Positions 1 through 11,999 of a DNA stretch of 64,000 nucleotides are shown one piece after another. Source of the stretch: Mytilus galloprovincialis. Taxonomy: Eukaryota; Mollusca; Bivalvia; Mytilida; Mytilidae. Location: the NCBI RefSeq assembly GCF_965363235.1, contig NC_134844.1, positions 75,509,497-75,573,496 of the forward strand, given 5' to 3'. Below the pieces are notes generated by a model, which worked only from the letters and a program-made list of their open reading frames with translations, ran no database searches and was not told the DNA's origin. Both the position numbers and the translations under genes were made by a program. Every line of letters starts with the position of its first letter. The first letter of the stretch is position 1.

Positions 1-430
1 CAAGCCAAAAAAAAATATATAACTACGAAATATCTAATTATTTCAACTTATTGTTATTCAAACTTTTTAATTTTTGTCACTTCATCATACCAAATGAAAT
101 ATTAATTACATTCAATTGGATGATTAAGAAAGAAACACCGTGAAAGGATTATTGTTATTGGTCAAAAAGAAAGTAAAAAATCAAGAATTACAGAGCGTTA
201 TTTATCTTATTCCCTAAATGCAAAATATGACCATCCGAAAATATCATAGTTTTTCAAAGTATTGATTTTGGCATGTCATATATAAATAGAAATAACCTCC
301 TAAGCTGTTTTGAAATACAAAAATAGATGTTGAGCATTTCTAAAACACATTGAATTTGCATTCTGTATTGTTAGTAACATTTGATTAATTGATTTATTGT
401 TTTACCGTCACTTTTAAGCACCGCATTTAG
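1..430. other. AT-rich sequence without recognisable feature
   Basis: Random-looking AT-rich DNA with short homopolymers. No frame over 60 codons and no repeat I recognise. Confidence 0.4.
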
Positions 431-439
431 GCTATTTCG

Positions 440-640
440 TGGCAGCCATTTTTATTGGTGGAGGAAGCCGGAGTGCCAGGAGAAAACCACCAACCATCGA
501 CAGGAAAACTGACAATCCTAGTCAGTTAAGATTAGAGTCGAGTGCATTCGAACGAGCGGGGTTCGAGCTCGCAACATTAGTGTTGACTGGCTAGTGATTA
601 CAGTAGTAACTTTTTAGACCACTCGGCAACCCAGCCCTTT
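440..640 (+). repeat. SINE-like dispersed repeat with a B-box-like motif
   Basis: A GC-richer 200-bp block with GGAGGAAGCCGGAGTGCC near 461 and the Pol III B-box-like GGGGTTCGAGCTC near 559. The latter can form a tRNA T-arm-like hairpin (GCGGG, GTTCGAG loop, CTCGC). No A box or full cloverleaf is evident, so it is a tRNA-related SINE fragment at most, not a tRNA gene. Confidence 0.4.
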
Positions 641-723
641 AACATTTCATGAATTTCGTGTTTAATTGCTAGTAACTAAGCTAAATCAGACAATGATTCA
701 ATGTGATATGGAAAAGTGTAAAA

Positions 724-858
724 TCCAAAAAATAATGAACTCCGTGAAAATTAATAAAGGAAAGTTGCTAACCAATGTCTAAATCAAAAGCCAAACACAT
801 CAAACAAATGGATATAAAATGTCATACTCCTAACTTAAGCTTGGTGCAGGCATTTTTT
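724..858 (-). repeat. Dispersed repeat family R4, minus copy
   Basis: Contains the family's ACTCCGTGAAAATT, AAACACATCAAAC and CTAACTTAAGCTTGG blocks. Other copies: 17430-17660 (+), 19512-19700 (-), 23862-24075 (+), 40440-40640 (-). The family often sits beside Penelope-like 3' tails. Confidence 0.55.
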
Positions 859-1620
859 ATGTAGCAAATGTAAGAGTACACTTAGTTTCATAGTTAAACC
901 AAAATCAAAATCATGATATGGATATTTTACTGACTAAAGGTAATTGTTTAATGTATTTGTTGATTATATGAATAAACTCATCATAGATACCAGGACTAAA
1001 TTTAGTATATACGTGAAGATAAAATTATATTATTACCACTGTTTTCAGTACTATTGCTTTTTATTCTTAACAAATTCTTTTAAATTCGTAGTTATTAACA
1101 TCAATATTTATTTTCAACCAAATTTACTAAAATCATTTAAATGTTTTTGGACCTAGGAAAAATAGCGCATGCGTTACCGTTAAATGTTTTTTACTGGTTA
1201 CATAAAATAGCTAAGGACATTGCCCGCATTTAATGATGTAACTATAATATCATATTCTCTATTGATGGCAATTTGAAAAGGTTTTAATTAAAGATAACAT
1301 CGGTATTTCAAAAAACGTCAATTAAATTTTAAAAATAGCGAAGGTGATAAAAGGTGCGCGGAAAGAAGCATTAACCCATTTAGTTTGAATGCACTGCTAA
1401 TTTATTTGATGATACGTATTGTATAATGTAGGTTGAGCATAAAATTATGAAATTAAAAAACGAAGTCAGATATGTTTTCAAGTGTCGATGATCTCAAAAG
1501 TGACTTAGTAAAATATTAGTTTTGATGTACGTTACAAAAATAGAAAGAAAACGAACAATTAAACTGGAGCATCCAACATTTTACGGATAATATAGAATGC
1601 AATATCAGCCAGGAAGTGAT
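859..1620. other. AT-rich spacer with a short R1 fragment
   Basis: A 50-bp piece at about 963-1010 (CATAGATACCAGGACTAAATT) is the outer end of an R1 minus copy. The remainder has no gene or repeat I can support. Confidence 0.35.
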
Positions 1621-1639
1621 GTTTCATTATTTGTCAATT

Positions 1640-1808
1640 TTTGGCACCACTTTTTGGAATTTTGGATACTCAATGAATGCTCTTCAACTTTGTACTTGTT
1701 TGCCTTTATAAATATTTTGATATGAGCGTCACTGATGAGTCTTATGTAGACGAAACGCGCGTCTGGCGTACTAAATTATAATCTTGGTACCTTTGATAAC
1801 TATTCTAC
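1640..1808 (+). repeat. Dispersed repeat family R1 (GACGAAACGCGCGTCTGGCG core)
   Basis: Holds the GATATGAGCGTCACTGATG and ACGAAACGCGCGTCTGG core and ends TGGTACCTTTGATAACTA. The same core recurs at 13320, 13850 (-), 16030 and 16740 (-), 19320, 25365 and 30070 (-), so it is an abundant, non-autonomous element of unassigned class. It has no coding capacity. Confidence 0.75.
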
Positions 1809-1889
1809 TTTTAATGCATATTTAAGACGATAGACCATTATAAGACTATTTAATGCTATTTTGGACGAATGACTATAAGACTATTCACC

Positions 1890-2138
1890 AGGCTTGTAAT
1901 AACATGAGCAACACGACGCGTGCTTCATATGGAGCAGAATCTGCTTACCATTTCGGAGCACCCCATTTTTGGTTAGGTTCGTGTTGCTTAGTCCTTAGTT
2001 TTCTATTTTGTCACTTGTGTATTGTGTTCTATTATTTGTCTGGTTATTTTTTCCCTTTAGCCATGGCGTTGTCAGTTTATTTTGAATTTTGTGTTTGGTT
2101 GTCCGTTTGGTATCTGTCGGCCTTCTTTAATGCCAAAT
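1890..2138 (+). mobile_element. Penelope-like element 3' tail (5'-truncated)
   Basis: GAGCAACACGACGCGTGC, GGAGCAGAATCTGCTTACC and TTAGCCATGGCGTTGTCAGT are the same tail that follows the RT C-terminus at 18151-18545. Only the tail is kept here. A 96-codon open frame runs through it, but it is repeat sequence and not a gene. Confidence 0.6.
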
Positions 2139-2149
2139 CATAAGATAAC

Positions 2150-3105
2150 AGAAGTTTATTTACCTTTTACGTCGCAAATAATATAATTTTTTGTGCAAAA
2201 TAATATTGGCAAGAAAATTACTAGCCCCCTTAAAGAAAATGAAAAAAAAAAACGGCTATTATTTTTTTATATTCATCTCTTAGTTACTTTATCAAATGAT
2301 CTTAGCTTAAGACAATGGGAAGAATAAATGAACAAATGATATCAGCACTGAATAAACAAAAATGTCTCCCAGAAAGGCTCTTGCAAGTTTAATAATAATT
2401 CTAGTGTTTGATTCGGAATGTATGTTCATCATTTTGATTCGTATGTTACTTTGTACACTGTTAAACACAGTTATCTACCTTTATTTAGGAATCATAAAAG
2501 CAGCATGGTTTGTGTCTTTTAAAACAAAAACATCCACATTATAATATACAAGATAGCCCTGTAAAACACATCATCGCCTATAACTGATCGTTTCAAGTAG
2601 GAAAACCTTGAAGCTCTCCTGGAGTATGATTATATTTTTTTAATTTTCCTTAATAACTTTTCTGACGAATTTGCATCAACCTTTAGTGATGAACTTGTCC
2701 AGTATCTAGATCATTTTATTGTTCAGAAACGCGTCAAGTGTTTCACCGATAGAAATATTTTTGCAAGGTGTGAACGAACTCTTTAATCGATAAGAAAAAC
2801 ATTTTTTTTTGCATCATATGATCTTCAAAAATAAACCAAAACAAAATAGTCCTAAGTCTAGACAAGTTTTTAATTTTTGCATGACATCAATGCTCCAACA
2901 TGCATCGAGAATAATACAAAATTCGTCAAAGTAGTGGCAACATGTGCATATTAATAAAGACCACGTCTGACAAGGTTCCAAATTTCGATTGACCCACTAT
3001 TTATGTTCAAGGTTAAAAAATATTCGTGTACTGAAACACCTTCAATAGGTGATGAAAAAAAAAGCATAAAGGTTTTTATAGTAACAATGGGGTGAGATCA
3101 GTTGC
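2150..3105. other. AT-rich spacer, weak traces of retroelement
   Basis: 2640-2990 contains phrases such as GACGAATTTGCATCAACC and AGAATAATACAAAATTCG that could be older fragments of the neighbouring element, but no frame of useful length survives. Confidence 0.25.
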
Positions 3106-3111
3106 TACTGA

Positions 3112-3672
3112 AGGGTAGGTAGATCCTGCTCCTCATATGACACTCGTCGTGTTGCTCCTGTTATGACAAACCCAGTAAATAATCTTATTCGGTATGTCAC
3201 ATTCTTGGTGAAAAAGGAAGTGGATTGTGGTTTCGACATAAGGAACATTTTTCGAAATCATCTGTGAAACTGTTATTCCATAATGGTCAACCACCATTTG
3301 GAACTCTTGGTTTTATATCTTCCTTGTTAGCAGCAATCCTCTATCAAGAAAATCACGATATAAAATACGAGCCCGGGAATATCGTATCAATTGGGAAATA
3401 TGTATTCCGTATGCAGGCGTTGCTGGAATGTTGCTACATAGAAATGGAAAGTTCACAATTGGGAAGCTGAATCATCTCTTTTGTCGTAAAGTTTTGTTTT
3501 TAACCGACCATCATTGTCAATTTCTAGATGTAAGTCAACGTATAAAGCAGACTTAACTGTACCTGTTGCACCCTTTATCTCTTGTTCGATGGGATAGATG
3601 CGTTCAACATAGTCAACAAATGTTTGATTATTTAGTGAGAGAACATCCTCTCTATAGTAGTAAACGTCAGGT
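3112..3672 (-). pseudogene. Penelope-like element fragment: RT C-terminus plus 3' tail
   Basis: Reading the minus strand, three frames join into the C-terminal RT/thumb region typical of Penelope-like elements: YVDLHLEIDNDGRLKTKLYD, then (after a frameshift near 3455) NIPATPAYGIHISQLIRYSR, then YGITVSQMISK after a deletion. It continues into the ACACGACGAGTG tail at about 3120-3160. Frameshifts and a missing segment show it is dead. A frame of 81 codons on the other strand (3225-3470) is its shadow. Confidence 0.65.
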
Positions 3673-3699
3673 CACAAGGTGCAACCAGGTGTATTCACT

Positions 3700-4605
3700 A
3701 GGAAGTAACGAAAAGTAATGGAGCATATAACATGTAAAATTTAATCAAGTGAATATATGACAAATTTCTTTTCATGTGAAACAGACGATAACGCCATTTT
3801 TAGTTTGTAAATAATTTAATAGGAAAAAATAATTATACTGAATAAACACAGTTTAGCAACCATTAATTTTTATTTTTCATTTTATTTCAAAAATTGTTAA
3901 TATTTCACTGAACTGAATGAAAAATTTAAAAGATTTAAACTTTGACAAAAATGGCAATGAAAAAAAATTAAATGGTATCTTTCAAACCTTTTTGTTTGTA
4001 TCTTACTATTCTAGAAGTAGATTGCAGATCATTTGCTACCGATTGGTATATTTTCTGTTATCTAAAAACCTCTGGGTTTTTACATAACTATGGTTAATTT
4101 ATTAAGTAATGCTATAAAGCAAAATGCATTCAATAAACGTAACGTAAATGTATCTATATAAATCATGTTCACATATCTAAAACAAAAAAATAATAATAGA
4201 AGTATAATTCCATGGTTTTACGGGTGTACTCCCCTATGGGGCCACATATTTCTAGAATTTAACGTGTTTCTCTTACGTGATTTTTAGGTTTATATGACTG
4301 TAAAAAATGCTACTGAAAAAGTCATATGTTGTTGCACTTCTTATTTTTCTACGACCATTTGAAAGTAATCAAGTTTGATGATATGCACATTTTTCATCCA
4401 TTGATACCCATTTTCGGGTTACTATCATAAAACAAATCACGGTTTCACAATTAACGTTTTGTTTCATAATTTCAGAAAAGATGAAATGGACCAATGTGTA
4501 TACATTTGACTTAAAACACTAGACGGATTGTGTTCTTATCATATATGTTATGATGGTATGATACTAAACCCCTAACCGGAAGGATTGTGCCTAATATTCA
4601 TATGA
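3700..4605. other. AT-rich spacer without recognised features
   Basis: No frame over 60 codons, no inverted or tandem repeat of note. Confidence 0.35.
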
Positions 4606-4610
4606 TGAAA

Positions 4611-5125
4611 TCTTAATCTTTCAGTCAGTTTAATTGAAGTCTGGAGCTGGCGTGTCAGTTAACTGCTAGTAGTCTGTTGTTATTTATGTATTATTGTCAT
4701 TTTGTTTATTTTCTTTGGTTACATCTTCTGACAGCAGACTCGGACTTCTCTTGAACTGAATTTTAAATGTGCCTATTATTATGCGTTTACTTTTCTACAT
4801 TGGCTAAAGTATAGGGAGAGGGTTGAGATCTCATAAACATAATTAACCCCGCCGCATTTTTGCGCCTGTCCAAAGTCAGGACCCTCTGGCCTTTATTAGT
4901 TCAGTATCATTTTAATTTTAGTTTCTTGTGTACAATTTGGAAATAAGTATGGCGTTCATTATCAGTGAACTAGTCTATATTTGTTTAGGGGCCAACTAAA
5001 GGACACCTCCGGGTGCGGGAATTTAAAGCTACATTGAAGACATGTTGATGACCTTCTGCTGTTGTTTTTCTATGGTCGGGTTGTTGTCTCTTTGACACAT
5101 TCCCCATTTCCATTCACAATTTTAT
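4611..5125 (+). repeat. Dispersed repeat family R6 (ends GTTGTCTCTTTGACACATTC)
   Basis: A 515-bp copy with CTTCTGACAGCAGACTCGGA, CCCGCCGCATTTTTGCGCC, GGACACCTCCGGGTGCGGG and the terminal TTTGACACATTCCCCATTTC. Shorter pieces of the same end occur at 23405-23480 (+), 37466-37508 (-) and about 40800-40860 (-), the last two beside LINE reverse-transcriptase fragments, which suggests R6 is a LINE 3' end. Confidence 0.6.
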
Positions 5126-5129
5126 AACA

Positions 5130-6060
5130 ACATATTTTATTTTTTTTTCAATAAATGTAAAGCATTTGTTTCTTTAAGATTTAATTTGATGATGAATGCA
5201 TTTGATTGATGACAAAGATGTCTTTAAAAATCATTGTTCTATACATGAAAGTGTTTCTTGGTAAATGTACAAACATCTCATATATATAACATATAACATA
5301 TGATGTATAACCTAAATGAGATCTCCGAGTAATTAACCTAGAGGTGTACACATTAGATCAATTATAGATATATTTTTCCAAGTCCTCATACACAGATATC
5401 GTCGATACCGTTTAGTATACTAGTGAGAATTTCACAATTTAATTCAAACAGTTTGAAGACCAAATCAATCATTGTTAATGGAAAAACAAGTACAAGGTGT
5501 CATTTCGTAAAATATATTACTTTATACAGCAAATCCTTGTTTCGATTTTATTATCAACATAAGATTAAACATAAAAATATTCGAATTAGTAAATAGTAAT
5601 TACTATACACCGTTATGCTTAATATTGTTAAAAGTATTTGGACTAACAAAAATTGATTTTAACCATATTTATGAAAATAAAATTTTAATAAAGGCAACAG
5701 TAGTATATCGCTGTTCAAAATTCATAAATCGATACAGAAAAAAACAAATCTGGATTACAGACTAAAACTGAAGGAAACGTATCAAATATAAGAGAACTAC
5801 GACACAACAGAGCACAACACCGAAACGTAACACACAGAGAAACGAACTATAATGTAACAATGGCCATTTTTCTGACTTGGTACAGGGCATTTTATGAAAA
5901 ATAACATTTGTTCTTATTTTCGTGAAATAAAATGTCATTGATTGAATTTTGCATTTTTCCACAGCACGAGACAAAGACATTATTCGTATCAATGAGTGGA
6001 CATTTGGGGCGCATGATGGTGTAAAGACGAGGACCAAAATGATTCAAATAGTGATAGACT
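5130..6060. other. AT-rich spacer with a diverged repeat near 5762-6040
   Basis: 5762-6040 (minus) shares TGACTTGGTACAGGGCATTTT with family R4-type repeats and carries a 91-codon frame with no recognisable domain. Otherwise nothing. Confidence 0.3.
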
Positions 6061-6095
6061 ATTAGGATTTATAATGATAAGAATAATATTATTAA

Positions 6096-6368
6096 GGTGG
6101 TACCCAACACTTTAACTAAAATTAATTTGGCTCGTTAAATTTTCATAAAATTTTGACAAAGTATTTACTTTGACCCTTTTACAGAAATATAAAAATTTCA
6201 AAAAATTTGAACCAACAGTTTTATCAAAAAAATTACACTGGTTATATAGCAGTTTGACAAACACTTATTGTGATCATTGAGAAGCTTAATATTCCTTCTA
6301 CAACACAACTTAATTAAAACGTTTAGCTGACTTCACAGAGTTATCTCCCTGTAGTGTTAGGTATTACC
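6096..6368. mobile_element. piggyBac-like MITE flanked by TTAA, copy 1
   Basis: Ends are inverted (GGTGGTACCCAACACT at the left, AGTGTTAGGTATTACC at the right) and both are flanked by TTAA (6092-6095, 6369-6372), the piggyBac target. No coding capacity. A second copy is at 20302-20575. A longer 30-bp direct repeat surrounds this one (6066-6095 and 6373-6402). Confidence 0.65.
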
Positions 6369-6447
6369 TTAAGATTTATAATGATAAGAATAATATTATT
6401 AATAATGCATGTGTAATTAAGAAATAAAGTAGCGTTCGTATCATTTA

Positions 6448-6735
6448 TAGATATAGGAAGATGTGATATGAGTGCCAATGAGACAACTCTCCATCCAAAT
6501 AAAAATTTATCAAAGTAAACCATTATAGGTCAATGTACGGCCTTCAACACGGAGCCTTGGCTCACATCGAACAATAAGCTATACAGGACCCCAAAATTAC
6601 TAGTGTAAAACTATTCAAACGGGAAAACCAACGGTCTAATCTATACAAAAAACGAGAAACGAGAAACACGTATAAATTACATAAACAAACGACAACTACT
6701 GTAATCAGATTTTTGACTTATGGATGTTTTACTTT
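6448..6735 (+). repeat. Dispersed repeat family R3
   Basis: Starts ATAGGAAGATGTGATATGAG, continues GAGACAACTCTCCATCC, TAAACCATTATAGG, GCCTTCAACACGGAGCC and GGGAAAACCAACGGTC. It is one of the commonest families in the window; further full or partial copies are listed under 25820-26265. Confidence 0.7.
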
Positions 6736-7466
6736 GTAAATTTAAGTAGCAATGTGCAGAGTTTCAATTTAAAGACACGAGAACAAATTCATATTCATCA
6801 GACGCTTGTTTTGATTTAATGAGCATAATTTAAAAACATAAATGCTTAAATTGAATAGTAATTAGTATACACCGTAATGCTAAGTTTTGTAAAAAGTCTT
6901 TGAAATAACAAATCAATTTTTATGATATCAATAAATAAAATTGTTTTATATTTTATTTGTTATTTTCGTGAAAATAAAATAAAACTGATTTGATTTAGCT
7001 CTTTTCAAGAGCACTATACAAAGACATTATTAATGTCGAAAAGTTGATATAATTTTGTTCATACTTTGTGCCTATTTATATGACAATTATTAAGGGGAAA
7101 AATAAGCATATAACTATTTTGTTTGAGAATTTGTACAGAATAAAATTTTCAATTTTCAAATTAAATCTCTTTATTTAGTTTTACCTATAAACAGAGTGCT
7201 CTAAGCGTTGATCTTATTTTCACATTTCCTTCTGTCATGTCAATCAAACTTATTTTTTATGATTAATCTTTCAATTATTATCAGAAATTGATTTGGGTGT
7301 TTTCCAATAAATTAATATATATATCATGGGATACAAGTTTCCATTAATTGCCAAATTACTAATAGGTGAATCGCAATGAATTTATGATTTAAAATTACCA
7401 CACGTCTAGAAGTTTTGGTATAAGCAAAAATATAAAACCACACAATCATTAAAAAACATAAGTTAA

Positions 7467-8312
7467 GGATGTCCTTAGGTGAGGTTAGGTAAAAATTAAA
7501 AAAATAAGAAATTAAAATTGATAGTATAGGTTGAACTTTGTAAATACAGCTGTTTCTCAAACCACGCCTCTTTTGGAGAGATCTTGAATATGCATAGAAA
7601 ATAATTTTGTTCCCAGTTATGCTCTCTGTGCTTAATCTTACAGAAACATAACTTGGGAATGTTACCAGTAAATATACATGTGTATATTGTTTATATTGAA
7701 ACCTATGGTAACCCTTTATTCGAGGTAGGGGTAGTTAAGAAAATTAGTGTAAGTTTAAACTCTGAGAAGTTGAGGGCATATACACGTTGAAAATATGACG
7801 CACAGCCCTATATCATTCAATTTTGACCTTTGAAAAAAATTGTAGTGCATATGAACTTTCAATTCTAGGATAAGATTTTTTTCAAAACTTCATAGTAAAA
7901 GTGGTACAGTTTTAGCCGTAAAAGGAGTTCCTATGGGAAATTGCTTTGTCGATATTTACAGAAATGCAACCTATAGGCTGATAGAGCATCAATTAAGGAT
8001 AAAGATAAACTAAAAATGTTGATAGGTTATGGACTTCCTTTTCAAGACATTCGAGATGTAAAATATGACGGGAAAAAGCTGACTTGGACTTTTACCTTAT
8101 ATTTGCATTGGTATTATTTGGTCTCAAAACAAAAGAAAGAAAATCAAGAATCTTCTAACATTTTGGTCAATGGCCTTTCATGAGCTATTAAGTCTTATAT
8201 CAAAAAATAAATGGGTGTTATGGGGCAAAATATTTTACATTGTATTGTTTGGAAAAACACCAAAGAGTCCGAACATTTGACACAAATTCCAAAACCTCAC
8301 CTAAGTACATCC
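7467..8312. mobile_element. 846-bp TIR element flanked by TTAA
   Basis: The left end GGATGTCCTTAGGTGAGGTT matches the right end AACCTCACCTAAGTACATCC in inverted orientation with one mismatch, and both are flanked by TTAA (7463-7466, 8313-8316). This is piggyBac-like. The inside has no transposase frame; the longest frames are under 80 codons. Confidence 0.6.
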
Positions 8313-8319
8313 TTAATGG

Positions 8320-9600
8320 GTATTTTAAATACATGAAATTAAATGAACATATAATCTGAGTTCTTATTATGAATATGTTACAATATTCAGAAAATAAAAA
8401 AAAGAACAACAATATTTTAGTCAAGTAATTTAATGAAAGTATTAGTAATAGGATCATTAACTGATCATTTATATTCGTGGTCTTTTAATGTTGGTAGATT
8501 TCTTTTAAGTTGAAAATTGAAAAACTTAATCACTCGCTGAAATATGAGTTTTGATGGAAGCAAATATTCGTAAAAGCTACAATATATACATATCAACGAA
8601 AAAAAAAAATAAAAAAATTATAAAGAATATAACACTTCGAACCATTGTCATGAATCTTAACAAAAAGAAATATCTTTCAATACTGCAGTATAATTCAATA
8701 AAAGTATCAAGGACATTCGATGAGAGTTTTTTTTTTTAAATTTAAACTTTCTATTCAAATGAACCTTTTATAAATAGTATTTTGTTTTCATTTCCACAAA
8801 TTTTAAATAAATCAATGATTCTTTTAGATAGTTATTGGATTTTAAATCGATATCTTACTAAACAAACTTTGAATGTAAGACTTGAGGAATGTTTTATTGC
8901 TTAACACTTCACAATTTCTTCAAAACTGCTTTTTGATTACTCATGTCCTTAAACGTACTTTACAGGTAAATTTCTTAAAACTATATATGATATTGATTGT
9001 GCCTTTTGTTGAAAACTCTAAGGTGACAAATAGTAATTTACGTCTATGTCTATTGGTATTTGGTAGAATATTGTTTTATTGGCAATCATAACACATTTTC
9101 TAATTTTCTTGATGTTGTTTGATCTTTTTAAAAATAAAAATCATTCACGCATAAATCGGTGTAGGCATGTCTTTATTTTATTTGAGGGTCCAATAAGAGC
9201 CAACATTTTGTAAAATGTGCAATAAAATGACGTTTGGTTAACCTGTGTTTATAAACAGTATTTAGTCATATAGCAACTAATAATCAATTATTTGATAAGA
9301 CGATGCACATAATCTTGATAATGTAAACATGTGAGAGAAAAAGTATATGTTTACAATCCGACAATATCCGTAATATCAAATGAAACAAGTATAAGAAATT
9401 AATCGGCATACATTTATAAATGTTGAGCTATATGAAATGCTACTAATTTCTAAGTAATACACAATATGATAAAACACGATATTCATCTGATAATACATCC
9501 TAAATGTAGTGAGCCTGTGATTATCTTTTATCTATTATTATTGTCTACTTATAATTACATTAGATGTATGTTTCATTATGATACTTTATTCTGATAAGCT
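8320..9600. other. AT-rich spacer, nothing recognised
   Basis: Short low-complexity frames (8551-8739, 8882-9091) are Lys/Asn/Ile-rich products of AT-rich DNA. Confidence 0.35.
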
Positions 9601-9609
9601 AACTGCACA

Positions 9610-9675
9610 TCACGTGTTATTCCGTAAGCAATTGCATTGCTCAATAAAACTTTTCATTCGTGATAACACGTGGTC
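9610..9675. repeat. Short inverted repeat with CACGTG ends
   Basis: ATCACGTGTTAT at the left pairs with ATAACACGTGGT at the right, with AAGCAATTGCATTGCTCA between, itself partly self-complementary. It could be the core of a small fold-back element. Confidence 0.35.
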
Positions 9676-9770
9676 CCACAATAAAGTGCACAGGTGAATT
9701 AAATAAAACAATAATAAAATTCGTGTTTTCATGATCATTGCTAAAAAACTGTAATTATAAGTATTGCATG

Positions 9771-9903
9771 CTTCTTTTTGTAACTTCATAGGGTTGTAAA
9801 AGCGTTGACCGTGCGCACATTTTTAGTATGAAGCGCTTCCGCGCTTCATACAAAATTTACTTCGGTCAACGATTTTACACCCCAATAAATTTACAAAAAG
9901 AAG
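9771..9903. mobile_element. Near-perfect palindromic fold-back element
   Basis: CTTCTTTTTGTAA...GGGTTGTAAAAGCGTTGACCG pairs with CGGTCAACGATTTTACACCCC...TTTACAAAAAGAAG. The centre AGTATGAAGCGCTTCCGC is itself palindromic (GTATGAAGCG / CGCTTCATAC). The full 133 bp can fold into one hairpin; this is a MITE structure. Confidence 0.55.
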
Positions 9904-10070
9904 AATTCAATTCTTAAATGAAAAGTACACAAAGTTTGTAGTAACTGTAATTGATTTTTTAAGCAATATTAGACTCTAGTCTACAAATTCAATTTAGACC
10001 TGTATAGTGGTTAGATATCTTCAATATTATACCCAGAATTGAACTTTCAATACATACACATTTATATATA

Positions 10071-10276
10071 CTGTGGATTCAGCATTATTCGTGGGGTACC
10101 AATTTTCGTGGATTGTGTTGATACAGGTTAACCACGAAATTAAATGTTCAACAAAGAAAAATTTGTTTAAACTTGTATGCAGACTTTAGTAAAACCACGA
10201 ACTTAAATATCCACGAATATGAAAGTTTTCCTTTATCCACGAAAATTGGTACCCACGAAAATAAATGAATCTACAG
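10071..10276. mobile_element. MITE family A, complete copy (CTGTGGATTCA ends, TA-flanked)
   Basis: The left end CTGTGGATTCAGCATTATTC and inner ACCAATTTTCGTGG are mirrored at the right by CCACGAAAATTGGTACCCAC and TGAATCTACAG. Both ends are flanked by TA, as for Tc1/mariner-type MITEs. A half copy is at about 20880-20995. Confidence 0.65.
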
Positions 10277-10981
10277 TATATTACTTCTCAGCTCGTAATT
10301 GAACCTCGTTTAAATATAACTTCATCTTTTGTTCAGCCTTTTGCTTAGAGCAGAGTAATTATCTTTTATATTTTATCCGTTTTTTCTTGAAATCAGAATT
10401 TGGTGAACAGTTTTTTTATTTTTTATTTTTTTATTTCAGATGAATTGTTCTTGATATATAATTAAATGTGGAGAACAATTGGTTCGATGACACTTTTATT
10501 GCCCAATTATATTCGTGGTCTACATATATAGTCCATAGTGTGGACAATGCATAACTTACCAATTTTTTTCATAAACTTTCCAAAAATATATTTTCATATT
10601 TTTTGTACAAAACATTAAGAAGGGTATGCCATTACATGTTTAACTTAAGTAATGGATCTAAAAACAAAGAAACGATCTGGTCCAGTACAGAAACGTAATT
10701 GATTAAAATGACATAATCTATAAATATACACCATGAGAAAGCAACTATTATAAGAATTGACACTAAAACCTTTACATAAACAACAATAATGCACGGACCA
10801 GTAAATATGATAAAAGTCTGCAAAGATTATAACATGCAGATGCTTAATTGCATTTACATTAACATACTACATATCAAATCGATAAAAATAGTCAACAGAT
10901 ATGCCGTTAAGATAAGATAAAATAAAAATGCAATTTGAACCTACGTGTGAACAAGAATAGACATTTAATAAATCGTCGAAA

Positions 10982-11118
10982 ACTTGTAAAATTTGGATCC
11001 TACCTCATTGGATTACATCAAGTAAATTTGAAAATCGCGCGAAATTGAATCGCCGCGAAATTGGTATGAAAGGACCCAAGCCGAAATATAGTATCCGCGA
11101 AAATTAGTTGGTTTACAG
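10982..11118 (-). mobile_element. MITE family B, truncated copy
   Basis: Shares ATCGCCGCGAAATTGG, ATCCGCGAAAATTAGTTGG and the end GTTTACAG with the complete copies at 24410-24608 and 29628-29846. The left end is missing. Confidence 0.55.
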
Positions 11119-11149
11119 TATTCGATTGTTGTAAAAACAAAATATAAAT

Positions 11150-11660
11150 ATAAGAAGAGCTTTCAAACCGTTTTGTCGTCCTTTAGGAGGAACCTGGTCG
11201 TCATAAATGATAAAATGTATGGATATCACGACGTCTTGAGAAAAGTTGTTACGTATTTTCAGACCTAACTGCCTACTAAAGTATTAAAATTTTGTTAATT
11301 TGTCATAAAATTTTGCCTTAGGGTATATCAAAATTTTAAGAATGAAATATGATGAAAAAAATAGGGGTCACCGATTTAATTTCGTCACTATAACAATCCA
11401 AATTTCGTGTTTTATTTTGAACATTATATGAACATTTTATGGTTGTTGTTTATAATTTCATATAATTCAAAAATACCAAACCGACAAGAATAATTCTTTT
11501 TTCTCATTAAACAGTATATTTGTATTTATCAATTTATGATTGAAGAGTTAGAGATTCTTGGTGGTTTAATTTTAAAACGTATATTTTTTTCCATTCCTGC
11601 CAAAAATAATACTTAAGATATTCAGAAATATATACCAAGAATTTCAAGACAGAATGTGCT
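11150..11660. other. AT-rich spacer without recognised features
   Basis: Contains GTCGTCCTTTAGGAGGAACC near 11174, which could belong to a repeat, but I find no second copy here. Confidence 0.25.
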
Positions 11661-11682
11661 ATGTGTTATCTTTCAAATAAAG

Positions 11683-11955
11683 TCACAAAAACTTCACTGA
11701 ATATGACGTCATAGTAGCCAACACTAAAAGAGGAACGAAAGATAACAGAGTGACAATCAAACCCAAAGAAAATGAACTGACAACGCCATGAATAAAAATT
11801 AAAAAGACAAACAGACAGAAGACACAACATAGAAAACTTAAAGACTGTGAAACACAAACCCCACCAAAAACAAGGGGGGATCTCAGGTGCTCGAAAAGGG
11901 TAAGCATATCCTGCTCCATATGTGGTATCCGTCGTGTTGCTTACTTTATTACAAA
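11683..11955 (-). mobile_element. Penelope-like element 3' tail, minus copy
   Basis: Minus-strand reading gives AAGCAACACGACGGATACC, GGAGCAGGATATGCTTACCC and the GCGTTGTCAGTTCATTTTC tail. Two overlapping open frames of 78 and 98 codons run through it but are repeat sequence. Confidence 0.6.
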
Positions 11956-11999
11956 CCCGCATTGCCTGTCATGATAGAATATAAGAATTAATCTTTTAG

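Noticed and set aside
540..600. tRNA gene suggested by GGGGTTCGAGCTC
   Set aside because: A T-arm-like hairpin is possible, but no A box, anticodon arm or acceptor stem could be folded; a SINE fragment fits better.
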